A program made the translations under genes and the position numbers. Shown piece after piece: positions 6,386 through 12,657 of a DNA stretch of 25,476 nucleotides. The DNA comes from a virus: positions 1-25,476 of the IMG/VR virus record IMGVR_UViG_3300025736_000177; one strand, written 5' to 3'. Numbering within the stretch: position 1 is the first letter of the stretch; each line of letters starts with the position of its first letter. Under the pieces are notes generated by a model, which saw only the letters and a list, made by a program, of their open reading frames with translations, was not told the DNA's origin and ran no database searches.

Positions 6386-7390
6386 ATGGTCTATAATATT
6401 AACGAACAAGAAACATTAGGTCAAGAAAAAGCTAAAAAAAAACTAGATTTAAGATCAGACACTCATTCCTTTGACACCGATATAGCTAAAGAATTTGGAA
6501 TTGACATAGCTTTAATGTATAAGCATATGACTTACTGGGTTAATTATAATAAAACTCGTAAGAGTAATTTTCATGAAGGACTCTATTGGTTTTATAATAC
6601 TTTAGAAGATATATCCACTCATTTCTCTTATTGGTCTAAAGATCAAGTAAAAAGAATTTTAAAAAAAATGCTTGATAAAAAGATAATTTTAAAAGGTAAT
6701 TTCAACAAGACGTCTTTCGATCGAACTGTATGGTATACTATCAATTCCAAGCGTGAAATCCATCCCCAAAAAGCCAGAAATGTAAGCTGCCAAATGCATA
6801 TGGCGGAATCGCCATATGGAAGGGACGGAATCGCCACACCTATACCTAATACTAATACTAATACTAAAAGTATATCTAAAGATATACCAAAAAAAGCTGC
6901 TTCCGCATCTGACGATGCTATGTTTTTATTTGATTTATTTGAAAAGGAAGTAAATAGAATTAGAAAAGAAAAGGATCTAAAAGAAATAGATGTATCCAAG
7001 ACAAAGGCTCAGATCAAAGCTTTTGATGATTTGCTAAAAACTAATAGCAAAGAAGGAATAGCTAAAGTGATTAATGAAACGTTTAAAAACGATTGGTGGA
7101 AAGATAAGATGGGAACACCACTTTTCTTTAAAAAACATTTTATTGATTTAGAAATACAATCCGTAGACTCCAAACAAGCATCAATAGAAAATAATAGGAA
7201 GATAGCTCAAATATTCTATGAAAGATTTAAACAGAAAGCTTTAAATAAAAATACTAGAATTGAAATAAACGCTAGTCAAATAGAATTTATTCATACATCC
7301 TCACAAGCTCAACCATTTATAATTGGATATAATACTAAAAACTTTAAGGATCAAATTAACAATATTCAAAGGAAAATAAACTTATATTAA
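6386..7390 (+). CDS. Replication initiator / replisome organiser with N-terminal winged helix
   Basis: A 334-residue protein. Residues about 28-120 (FDTDIAKEFGIDIALMYKHM, LYWFYNTLEDISTHFSYWSK, VKRILKKMLDKKIILKGNFN) form the HTH/winged-helix pattern of phage O-like or DnaD-related replication proteins. A low-complexity linker follows (PIPNTNTNTKSISK, about 152-165). The C-terminal part contains NDWWKDKMGTPLFFKKHF (about 233-250), typical where such proteins recruit the helicase loader or helicase. SD is AAGGAT, 10 bases upstream. Repeats and palindromes in the linker-coding DNA suggest the origin lies inside the gene, as in lambda O. No helicase gene is in view, so host helicase use is inferred. 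Confidence 0.7.
   Translation: MVYNINEQETLGQEKAKKKLDLRSDTHSFDTDIAKEFGIDIALMYKHMTYWVNYNKTRKSNFHEGLYWFYNTLEDISTHFSYWSKDQVKRILKKMLDKKIILKGNFNKTSFDRTVWYTINSKREIHPQKARNVSCQMHMAESPYGRDGIATPIPNTNTNTKSISKDIPKKAASASDDAMFLFDLFEKEVNRIRKEKDLKEIDVSKTKAQIKAFDDLLKTNSKEGIAKVINETFKNDWWKDKMGTPLFFKKHFIDLEIQSVDSKQASIENNRKIAQIFYERFKQKALNKNTRIEINASQIEFIHTSSQAQPFIIGYNTKNFKDQINNIQRKINLY
6797..6887. other. Candidate replication origin inside the initiator gene
   Basis: There is a 9-bp perfect inverted repeat (CATATGGCG/CGCCATATG, 6797-6818, 4-nt loop). An 11-bp direct repeat CGGAATCGCCA lies at 6804-6814 and 6826-6836, 22 bp apart or about two helical turns. TAATAC is repeated three times at 6847-6864. A 7-bp palindrome, GTATATC/GATATAC, lies at 6870-6887. 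The downstream half is very AT-rich. Iterons followed by an AT-rich stretch in the linker region of an initiator gene match the plan of the lambda origin. Function is inferred. Confidence 0.45.
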
Positions 7391-7401
7391 AGGAGTTAAT
7401 T

Positions 7402-7728
7402 ATGAAAATAGAAAATTATTTTGATGTAGCAGCAAAGTTACTAAAAACGCTAGAAGAAGAAAAGGGAACTATTGGCATTGACGCAAAAGATCCTTCTAAG
7501 ATCATGGCTTATAGGATTGCGGTCATGAACGAATTTATTATGTTAAACTTAGTGAGTGTAGCTCGGAATGTGAGGGAATCCGCAGACTTCGAGGAATGTG
7601 AAGATCATATAAATCATCTTAAAAATTCATTTTACCACATGGTATATCTAATAAACTCTCAAGTTGCTAAAGCATTTGATTTAGTGTTTGAAGAAAAGAA
7701 ACAAAAAATAATTAAAAAAAACTATTGA
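7402..7728 (+). CDS. Unknown helical early protein
   Basis: A 108-residue protein with strong SD (AAAGGAG, 7 bases upstream), starting 11 bases after the initiator gene. It is mostly helical by composition, with MAYRIAVMNEFIMLNLVSVA and an acidic/His patch FEECEDHINHLKNSF, and a Lys-rich end. No membrane segment, zinc motif or known family is recognised. Position between initiator and RusA suggests a role in replication or recombination. Confidence 0.6.
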   Translation: MKIENYFDVAAKLLKTLEEEKGTIGIDAKDPSKIMAYRIAVMNEFIMLNLVSVARNVRESADFEECEDHINHLKNSFYHMVYLINSQVAKAFDLVFEEKKQKIIKKNY

Positions 7729-7781
7729 AATAATTATTAATATGTTTTATGAGTGAAAGTATGCTACTAAGGAACAAGTTA

Positions 7782-8378
7782 ATGAGATTTATTCACGAAG
7801 GTACTCCGATACCAAAACAACGTCCAAGATTCGCCAACGGCATAGTTTACGATCCCCAAAATAAAGAAAAGAACAAAATGAAGTGGGAGTTCGCTAACCA
7901 GTTTCGCAAGCAAGGCTATTTAAATGCCCTAGAAGGGGCTATCGCGGCTCAAGTAGACATAAGGTACTCTATACCTAAATCATGGTCTAAAAAGCACAAA
8001 AAAGAAGCTTTCGGTAAATATCACACTAGCAAAAGTGATCTTGATAATGTAATCAAGTGGTATTTTGATATTTTAAATACAATTGCTTATCGAGACGATG
8101 CCCAAATATCTTCGGTCTTTGCACAAAAAACGTATTCTGATAAACCATCTGTTGAAATAAATTTATTTGAAATTGGAGATGAAATGGTTAACGAACATGC
8201 TATTACTTATAAAGATAATTTAACAATAGAAAATTTAGATTATCTTATTAAAAAAGCTAATAGACTCGGCTTAAATCATAGACAAATAGTAAGAGTTTTT
8301 CAAGAAGAAGATGAAGAAGGAACACATGTTTACTTTTCAGTAAGCGCACTCAAGGAGAAAATAAATGGAAATATCTAA
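7782..8378 (+). CDS. rusA: RusA-type Holliday junction resolvase with C-terminal extension
   Basis: A 198-residue protein. From the chosen start, residues 1-20 (MRFIHEGTPIPKQRPRF) are the RusA N-terminal strand and GxPxPKxRPR loop. SDLDN (85-89), K92, D96 and YRDDAQI (103-109) carry the acidic residues that bind metal. It should cut Holliday junctions formed during phage recombination. The ATG at 7782 is preferred over 7749 because TAAGGAAC lies 8 bases upstream and the family pattern begins there. The RusA core ends near residue 131; about 67 further residues (INGNI end) are an unusual extension of unknown role. The 3' end overlaps the next gene. Confidence 0.85.
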   Translation: MRFIHEGTPIPKQRPRFANGIVYDPQNKEKNKMKWEFANQFRKQGYLNALEGAIAAQVDIRYSIPKSWSKKHKKEAFGKYHTSKSDLDNVIKWYFDILNTIAYRDDAQISSVFAQKTYSDKPSVEINLFEIGDEMVNEHAITYKDNLTIENLDYLIKKANRLGLNHRQIVRVFQEEDEEGTHVYFSVSALKEKINGNI

Positions 8379-8607
8379 TAATTTAGATAGGCAATTAGAA
8401 GTAACTTACAAGTTTTATGTTCCAGAAAATGAAGCTGATCTTTTGATCTTTCAAAATGCTACAAATTTCTATATTGCTTTACTTGATATTCATGAGAGAT
8501 GCAGACACACATGGAAGTATAAAGAAGACGCTACAGCAGCAGAAATTGAACTAGCAGAAAGAATTGGAGAAATAGTAGCTGAATCAGGGGTTTTTGATAA
8601 TGAATAA
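8365..8607 (+). CDS. Unknown small acidic protein
   Basis: An 80-residue protein overlapping the RusA gene by 14 bases, with SD AAGGAG. It has a beta-type start (LEVTYKFYVPENEADLLIF) and helical remainder (IALLDIHERCRHTWKYKEDA, then IELAERIGEIVAESG). It overlaps the next gene by 8 bases. No family is recognised; the coupled arrangement and good SD support translation. Confidence 0.6.
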   Translation: MEISNNLDRQLEVTYKFYVPENEADLLIFQNATNFYIALLDIHERCRHTWKYKEDATAAEIELAERIGEIVAESGVFDNE

Positions 8608-8815
8608 TGATAAATGGATATCAGTAAAAGATAAATTACCTTCATCGGATGAAGTATGCTATACGACTAACTCAAAATATGCAGGAGAACATATAGCTAT
8701 TTATCATAATTACTATGCTGTATTTGTTTTATACAACCCAGAATTGCATTCAACAATTTGTTTAGATGTTACGCATTGGATGGCACTACCATCACCTATA
8801 ATAGGTGAAGAATAA
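8600..8815 (+). CDS. DUF551-like phage protein
   Basis: A 71-residue protein starting at the ATG at 8600 (a TTG at 8594 is less likely). The DKWISVKDKLPSSDE start and the VTHWMALPSP end match the DUF551 pattern W--V-D-LP ... VTHWMPLP seen in many phages. Function is unknown. The first 23 bases around its ATG are nearly identical to those of the next gene. Confidence 0.7.
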   Translation: MNNDKWISVKDKLPSSDEVCYTTNSKYAGEHIAIYHNYYAVFVLYNPELHSTICLDVTHWMALPSPIIGEE

Positions 8816-8988
8816 TGAATAACGATAAATGGATGATTTGTACTTGCTGCCACGCCGTTGTTCAGCTAAACGCTACAGGTATCTGCCTAGGCTGTCAAGG
8901 AGGCTTTGCAGGTCCACAAGATGAAGATAAGTATAAACCAGAAGAGATAAGCTTAAAGAGGGATAAGAAAGATGTTACCAAGAAGTAA
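8815..8988 (+). CDS. Small zinc-ribbon-like protein (57 aa)
   Basis: Starts inside the preceding stop (TAATG). It encodes MNNDKWMICTCCHAVVQLNA followed by TGICLGCQGG; the cysteine pairs CxCC and CLGC about 15 residues apart suggest one zinc-ribbon knuckle. The tail is charged and Lys-rich. Its first six residues equal those of the DUF551-like protein. Stop/start coupling with both neighbours supports it as real. Function is unknown. Confidence 0.6.
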   Translation: MNNDKWMICTCCHAVVQLNATGICLGCQGGFAGPQDEDKYKPEEISLKRDKKDVTKK

Positions 8989-9142
8989 AAAAAATAAGCA
9001 AGGCGAAAGACAACGAGCTAATAAGAACAAAGATTCTTGTAATGGTGACGGTCCAGGCTATGGCGAAGGAAACGCAAGAGGACAAGGAAAGGGAAGGAAA
9101 GATGGGAAAGGAAGATTTAACAATATTAAGGATTCTTTATGA
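8972..9142 (+). CDS. Small basic Gly/Lys/Arg-rich protein (56 aa)
   Basis: SD GAGGGA lies about 9 bases upstream, it overlaps the preceding gene by 17 bases, and the next ATG lies in its stop (TTATGA). Composition is extreme: a basic N-terminus (PRSKKNKQGERQRANKNK) and a Gly-rich run (GDGPGYGEGNARGQGKGRKD), similar in feel to RGG/KGG nucleic-acid-binding tails. It is likely disordered and could bind RNA or DNA. No family is recognised. Confidence 0.5.
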   Translation: MLPRSKKNKQGERQRANKNKDSCNGDGPGYGEGNARGQGKGRKDGKGRFNNIKDSL

Positions 9143-9483
9143 GTTGGTTTAAGCGAAAAATTAAGAGAAGCTATTATGATTGGGATATAGGTGATTGTGT
9201 AGATATTACTGAGCAAAAGTATTTAGATAACAATCTTGCAAAGATTAGAAAAGATATATCAATTCTTACAAAAGACGTAAACCTAAAATTTAATCTGATA
9301 AGAGCTATTGCAGGTCGAAAACATGTTCTTGTTATAGATGATTATCACATAAAAGTAGACGGAAAATTATACGAGTCAAAAAAATGGGTCAGAGACAATG
9401 ATTATGAATATATAGATACTTATGGATCTATGGGCGAACTATGGGTTGAGAAAGATAAAAAGAAGGAAAAAAAAGATGTTTAA
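9139..9483 (+). CDS. Unknown protein
   Basis: A 114-residue protein translationally coupled to the preceding small gene (ATGA at 9139). It has a basic start (MSWFKRKIKRSYYDWD), an internal helix with coiled-coil character (NNLAKIRKDISILTKDVNLK), a beta-type segment (HVLVIDDYHIKVDGKLYESK) and a Lys-rich end. It overlaps the next gene by 8 bases. No family is recognised. Confidence 0.55.
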   Translation: MSWFKRKIKRSYYDWDIGDCVDITEQKYLDNNLAKIRKDISILTKDVNLKFNLIRAIAGRKHVLVIDDYHIKVDGKLYESKKWVRDNDYEYIDTYGSMGELWVEKDKKKEKKDV

Positions 9484-9787
9484 ATGTGTTAGATACTCAC
9501 CTGTAAATAAATCCACTTGCCTAGGTGTCGCAACAATTGAAGTCCCAAAATGGGGAGTAGAGATAAGCGGGATTTCGCTTCATCAAAAAGACGGTAAACG
9601 CTGGGTTAATTTGCCAGCAAGAATTGTTGATGATGGTGTTGAAAAGAAATACTATCAGTATATAAAATTCTCAGATAGAGATCACAAAGATAAGTTTTGC
9701 GAGATGGTAAAGAAGGCTATAGACGTTCACGCAGCAGCTATGGCAGCTATGCCAGAGACACAAGAGGGCGAAGAATGCCCATTTTAA
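9476..9787 (+). CDS. Unknown conserved-looking early protein, possibly SpoVG-like
   Basis: A 103-residue protein. The start at 9476 (AAGGA upstream) is chosen because the protein pattern begins at MFKCVRYSPVNK; an in-frame ATG at 9422 lies in the preceding gene. The body (CLGVATIEVPKWGVEISGIS, KRWVNLPARIVDDG, KFSDRDHKDKFCEMV) has the order strand, strand, WVNLPAR, strand, helix, reminiscent of SpoVG-type single-strand or RNA-binding folds in phage early regions. This resemblance is weak. The C-terminus is Ala-rich then acidic, ending ECPF. Confidence 0.55.
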   Translation: MFKCVRYSPVNKSTCLGVATIEVPKWGVEISGISLHQKDGKRWVNLPARIVDDGVEKKYYQYIKFSDRDHKDKFCEMVKKAIDVHAAAMAAMPETQEGEECPF

Positions 9788-9806
9788 ACAAAAAAAGGAG
9801 ATAACA

Positions 9807-10097
9807 ATGGATTATAAAGTAAGCATATATTTTTCAACGGGAAAAGATTTATCAATAGTACTAAAAGATAGTGAATTTAAAACTTTCTTAGCTGATATGG
9901 CTAGCAATAAGCCACACTTCAACGAAGATAAGAAATCAGGCTATGCAGTGCCTTTATTCAACGTTCTTTACTATACGTTCGCTGAATATACAGATGAGAT
10001 GAAACAAGCTGATGCTGATAGAGTAAAAGCAGCACAAGAAGCAACTAAACCAACAACAACAAAAGACGAAGCAAAAGAAATAAAAGAATCAAAATAA
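9807..10097 (+). CDS. Unknown protein
   Basis: A 96-residue protein with a strong SD (AAAGGAG). The N-terminal 65 residues look folded (YKVSIYFSTGKDLSIVLKDS, GYAVPLFNVLYYTFAEYT) and the rest is a charged Ala/Lys/Thr-rich tail. No family is recognised. It is the last gene before the ParB-like gene. Confidence 0.6.
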   Translation: MDYKVSIYFSTGKDLSIVLKDSEFKTFLADMASNKPHFNEDKKSGYAVPLFNVLYYTFAEYTDEMKQADADRVKAAQEATKPTTTKDEAKEIKESK

Positions 10098-10150
10098 CAA
10101 TTAATTAATTCTGATAATCCTTTTAGCGAGCCGATACCACAGGACTAGCT

Positions 10151-10678
10151 ATGAGTGATAATATCACATGGAAATATGAAAAGAGGAGCATAGATGAGCT
10201 CACCGAAAATAGGGACAATCCCCGTCGACTCTCTAAGAAAAGAGCTGAAGAACTTAAGAAATCGCTCGGAAAGTTCGGACTCTGTCAGCCTATCGTTATC
10301 CAACCAAGCGGAAAAATCGTTGGCGGACATCAAAGAGTTAAGATGTTCCGATCACTCGGCTATAATAAAGTTTCTGTTGCGATACCTTCCCGAACACTTT
10401 CCAACAGAGAAGAACAAGAGTTAACCATTGGTCTAAATAAGATTAGCGGGGATTTCGATCTTGATATGCTCGCTAACCGTTGGGACATGGATATCTTACT
10501 AGAGTCTGGCTTCACAGAAGAAGAGCTACTTTCTGATATAGTAGCCCAAGAAAAACCTAAAAAATTTTCAATAAATATTAAGTTCGATAATGAAGATGAT
10601 CTGCGTCATGTAGAACGAGAGCTTCAACCAGTTATTGATTTATTCCCCGCTGCAATGATGAAAGTGAGGGCTAAATAA
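10151..10678 (+). CDS. ParB/Spo0J-like nuclease-domain protein
   Basis: A 175-residue protein. Residues 23-75 hold the ParB N-terminal domain signature: NPRR, AEELKKSLGKFGLCQPIVIQ and GKIVGGHQR (54-62), the phosphate/CTP-binding box of the ParB/sulfiredoxin fold. A second part (FSINIKFDNEDD, then ERELQPVIDLFPAA) is often found with it in phage genomes. SD AGGA is 8 bases upstream. Stop and start of the next gene overlap (TAATG). Such phage proteins often precede the terminase genes and may bind or nick DNA for packaging or modify host DNA. The exact role is unknown. Confidence 0.75.
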   Translation: MSDNITWKYEKRSIDELTENRDNPRRLSKKRAEELKKSLGKFGLCQPIVIQPSGKIVGGHQRVKMFRSLGYNKVSVAIPSRTLSNREEQELTIGLNKISGDFDLDMLANRWDMDILLESGFTEEELLSDIVAQEKPKKFSINIKFDNEDDLRHVERELQPVIDLFPAAMMKVRAK

Positions 10679-11145
10679 TGGCTAAGAAACCAATAGTTAA
10701 AGTAAAGAAAGTGCAACGTCAGAACGGTGGAAGAAAAGTAATTCCTATTGACTGGGATGTAGTTAGTAGATGTTTAATGACTGGCTCAAATGGAGTACAG
10801 ACCGCAGCTTATATCGGTGTTTGTGAAGATACTTTATATAACCGTTGTAAAATAGATCAAGGCGTAGATTTTTCCGTTTTTTTGACGGAACAAAAGCAAA
10901 AGGGTAATTCTTTTCTACTAGGAAAGCAGTATCAAGTGGCAATGGGAGGCAATACAACGATGCTTATATGGCTTGGTAAGCAACGACTAGCACAAACAGA
11001 TCACCCAACAGATAAACAAGAGTTTAACGGCTCTCTAGCGAGTTTATTAGATGTAATGCACATGATTAAAAGCTCAGAAGATTTTGACGCGCTCGTTGAG
11101 TTAGCTAAGAACAACAAGAAGGAAGTAAAAGATGAACAAAGCTAA
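10678..11145 (+). CDS. terS: Probable small terminase subunit
   Basis: A 155-residue protein. A basic N-terminus (KPIVKVKKVQRQNGGRK) is followed by an HTH-like segment (VQTAAYIGVCEDTLYNRCK, about 40-58), then NTTMLIWLGKQRLAQTDHP (92-110), a pattern I associate with small terminase or packaging-recognition proteins. TerS binds the packaging site and regulates the large subunit. Location after the ParB-like gene and about 1.5 kb before the large terminase fits, though the two are usually adjacent. It could instead be an unrelated DNA-binding protein. Confidence 0.6.
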   Translation: MAKKPIVKVKKVQRQNGGRKVIPIDWDVVSRCLMTGSNGVQTAAYIGVCEDTLYNRCKIDQGVDFSVFLTEQKQKGNSFLLGKQYQVAMGGNTTMLIWLGKQRLAQTDHPTDKQEFNGSLASLLDVMHMIKSSEDFDALVELAKNNKKEVKDEQS

Positions 11146-11353
11146 AGATGCTAAAGAGCTTCCAAAACTTACCGTTAGAGAGATTTGCGTTTCAGAAGAG
11201 ATACAAGCACAGCTAGCACCAATCATATTAGAATACATAGATGACAAGAACTCATTAATAGACGCGCTTGATTGGATATTAACAGTAATTGTTAACGATA
11301 AACATAATAATTTAGACGTGTATGATAACGGTTGGAGAGAGAGAGAGTTTTAG
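11132..11353 (+). CDS. Unknown small acidic protein
   Basis: A 73-residue protein overlapping the preceding gene by 14 bases, with SD AAGGAAG. It is helical and acidic (SEEIQAQLAPIILEYIDDKN, LIDALDWILTVIV). Its final codons are a GA-repeat (GAGAGAGAGAG) that also supplies the SD for the next gene. No family is recognised. Confidence 0.55.
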   Translation: MNKAKDAKELPKLTVREICVSEEIQAQLAPIILEYIDDKNSLIDALDWILTVIVNDKHNNLDVYDNGWREREF

Positions 11354-11572
11354 ATGAGTTGGATTAAATGCGAAGACAATTTTCCAGAAGAGAAAGATCA
11401 GATCATCGTTAAGCTAGTTGATTGCAAGATGGACTATACACATGCCTATGTGTACGTTAGATACGGTGAGGGACTAGGAGGATGGTTTGATGAATGGCGA
11501 CATGCTACAGACCAAGAGAAACAAGAGTTTGGAAAGATTGACTGTGCCTATCTAAAAAAAAATGAAGAATAA
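11354..11572 (+). CDS. Unknown small protein, DUF551-like N-terminus
   Basis: A 72-residue protein starting directly after the preceding stop. MSWIKCEDNFPEEKDQIIVK resembles the start of DUF551-type phage proteins (W----D-LP-----V-V), and the middle is aromatic (YVRYGEGLGGWFDEWRHAT). The family's usual HW-PLP ending is absent, so membership is uncertain. The stop codon is immediately followed by base 1 of the tRNA. Confidence 0.55.
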   Translation: MSWIKCEDNFPEEKDQIIVKLVDCKMDYTHAYVYVRYGEGLGGWFDEWRHATDQEKQEFGKIDCAYLKKNEE

Positions 11573-11645
11573 GCTGATATAGCTCAATTGGTAGAGCACC
11601 TGATTTGTAACCAGAAGGTCGGGAGTTCGAATCCCTGTGGCAGCA
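11573..11645 (+). tRNA. tRNA-Thr (anticodon UGU), poorly paired
   Basis: A 73-nt cloverleaf: acceptor GCTGATA/TGGCAGC, perfect D stem GCTC/GAGC, anticodon loop TTTGTAA with TGT, variable loop AGGTC, T loop TTCGAAT and discriminator A. No CCA is encoded. Mismatches in this alignment are 5:68 (A-G), 27:43 (C-A), 31:39 (A-C), 49:65 (G-G) and 52:62 (A-C). Loops and invariant bases are intact but three stems are weak. It may be a functional divergent phage tRNA, a decaying one, or a tRNA-like decoy. Confidence 0.75.
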
Positions 11646-11666
11646 AATTAATTAAGGAGAATGAAG

Positions 11667-12041
11667 ATGGATGATGAACCAAAGAAAAAAGCAAAAATAA
11701 AAGCTACAAGACTAACATCTGCAAAGATAGAAAGAATAGTACGAGACGAGTTTAAGAAGTCATATTCCAAGCTGAAAAACATGGAAACTAAACTTGATAG
11801 AATGGTTAGAAAGCATGATGCAAGGATGTATCAGTTCGGAAAAATAAGAGACGTCGTTACTAAGCAAATGAAAGGGTATATGGACAAGATGGTGAGTATT
11901 GAAGACACATTCTTTACTCTATATCACAATATCCAAAGAAATCAGTTTTTATATGCTACTGATAAAGAGGAATGGTGGGATGACTACCTAGATTTGAAGC
12001 GTCATTATGTAGAAGAGCTCAACGTGGAGAAAAAAGCATGA
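11667..12041 (+). CDS. Unknown basic coiled-coil-like protein
   Basis: A 124-residue protein. AAGGAG (11654-11659) is too close to the in-frame ATG at 11661, so the ATG at 11667 is chosen. It has a Lys-rich N-terminus (EPKKKAKIKATRL), then long helices with heptad-like spacing (KIERIVRDEFKKSYSKLKNM, ETKLDRMVRKHDARMYQFGK) and an acidic Trp-rich stretch (DKEEWWDDYLD). The stop overlaps the next start (ATGA). No family is recognised. Confidence 0.6.
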   Translation: MDDEPKKKAKIKATRLTSAKIERIVRDEFKKSYSKLKNMETKLDRMVRKHDARMYQFGKIRDVVTKQMKGYMDKMVSIEDTFFTLYHNIQRNQFLYATDKEEWWDDYLDLKRHYVEELNVEKKA

Positions 12042-12379
12042 ACATATTCAATTTAATCACTATCAGCAGGTATGTGAAGCCTAAATCACAATTATATACT
12101 AACTCTATTGATAAAGATAAATGGAAAGAGATAGGAAAATATATTAAAAAATTCAGAAAAAAAAGAGGTTATTCACAACTAGAATTAGCATCAATTGCAG
12201 GTGTTTCTAATAGTCATATATCAAGAGTTGAGAGAGGTATTAAGTCTTTGTCGTATAAAACAGCTAAAAAGCTTGGAAAGGCTCTTTCTATTAAATTAAT
12301 TAAAAAAAAGAACGAAATTAATTCAAAAATAGCAGGTTTTAGATGTTTACAAAAAGAAAGCTACGAAAAGAAGCGTTAG
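12038..12379 (+). CDS. XRE-family helix-turn-helix regulator
   Basis: A 113-residue protein. Residues about 31-86 form a classic HTH_3 domain: IGKYIKKFRKKRGYSQLELA, SIAGVSNSHISRVERGIKSL and KTAKKLGKALSI. The N-terminal 28 residues and basic C-terminus are unassigned. It starts in ATGA with the preceding gene and has GGAGA upstream. Sitting just before the large terminase, it may regulate late transcription; the target is unknown. Confidence 0.7.
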   Translation: MNIFNLITISRYVKPKSQLYTNSIDKDKWKEIGKYIKKFRKKRGYSQLELASIAGVSNSHISRVERGIKSLSYKTAKKLGKALSIKLIKKKNEINSKIAGFRCLQKESYEKKR

Positions 12380-12507
12380 AGAAGTTAAAAAAACTAATCA
12401 AAGAGGCAAATGGTCCATTAAATCCAATTAAACATGCCTACAAACAGCAACAGTTACTTGCTGAACTTACTACATTAGTAGTTGAGTTATTAGAAAGGAA
12501 AATATGA
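12343..12507 (+). CDS. Small basic helical protein (54 aa)
   Basis: Overlaps the 3' end of the HTH gene in another frame and ends in ATGA with the next tiny ORF. Sequence MFTKRKLRKEALEKLKKLIK, then a short NGPLNPIK turn and a helix QQLLAELTTLVVELLERK looks like an amphipathic helical hairpin. There is no strong SD (AGCAGG lies about 8 bases upstream). Unknown; supported by coupling and helix pattern. Confidence 0.45.
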   Translation: MFTKRKLRKEALEKLKKLIKEANGPLNPIKHAYKQQQLLAELTTLVVELLERKI

Positions 12508-12590
12508 AAAGAATCCTTAAATGGCTATGGAATCTAGCGATTGCATTAAATATGTACGCTGCTTTTAACGATAATTTAACATTTAGATGA
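12504..12590 (+). CDS. Possible 28-residue peptide
   Basis: Starts in the stop of the preceding small gene (ATGA), with AAAGGAA about 5 bases upstream. It encodes MKRILKWLWNLAIALNMYAA followed by FNDNLTFR, a basic start then a hydrophobic stretch that could sit at the membrane. Very short, so translation is uncertain. Confidence 0.3.
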   Translation: MKRILKWLWNLAIALNMYAAFNDNLTFR

Positions 12591-12657
12591 TTGATATCAT
12601 CAATGGCAAATAAACTTAAATTATTAGTAATTTATTTAGCAGAAAAGTTGAAATAAT

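Noticed and set aside
6349-6396. Fifteen-residue leader peptide overlapping the initiator start
   Set aside because: The SD spacing is poor and nothing but an overlapping ATG supports it.
6644-6999. Minus-strand reading frames inside the initiator gene
   Set aside because: They are antisense to a gene with clear domain sequence and have no SD.
12603-12656. Seventeen-residue ORF just before the large terminase
   Set aside because: No SD and too short to judge; it could be a chance ORF.
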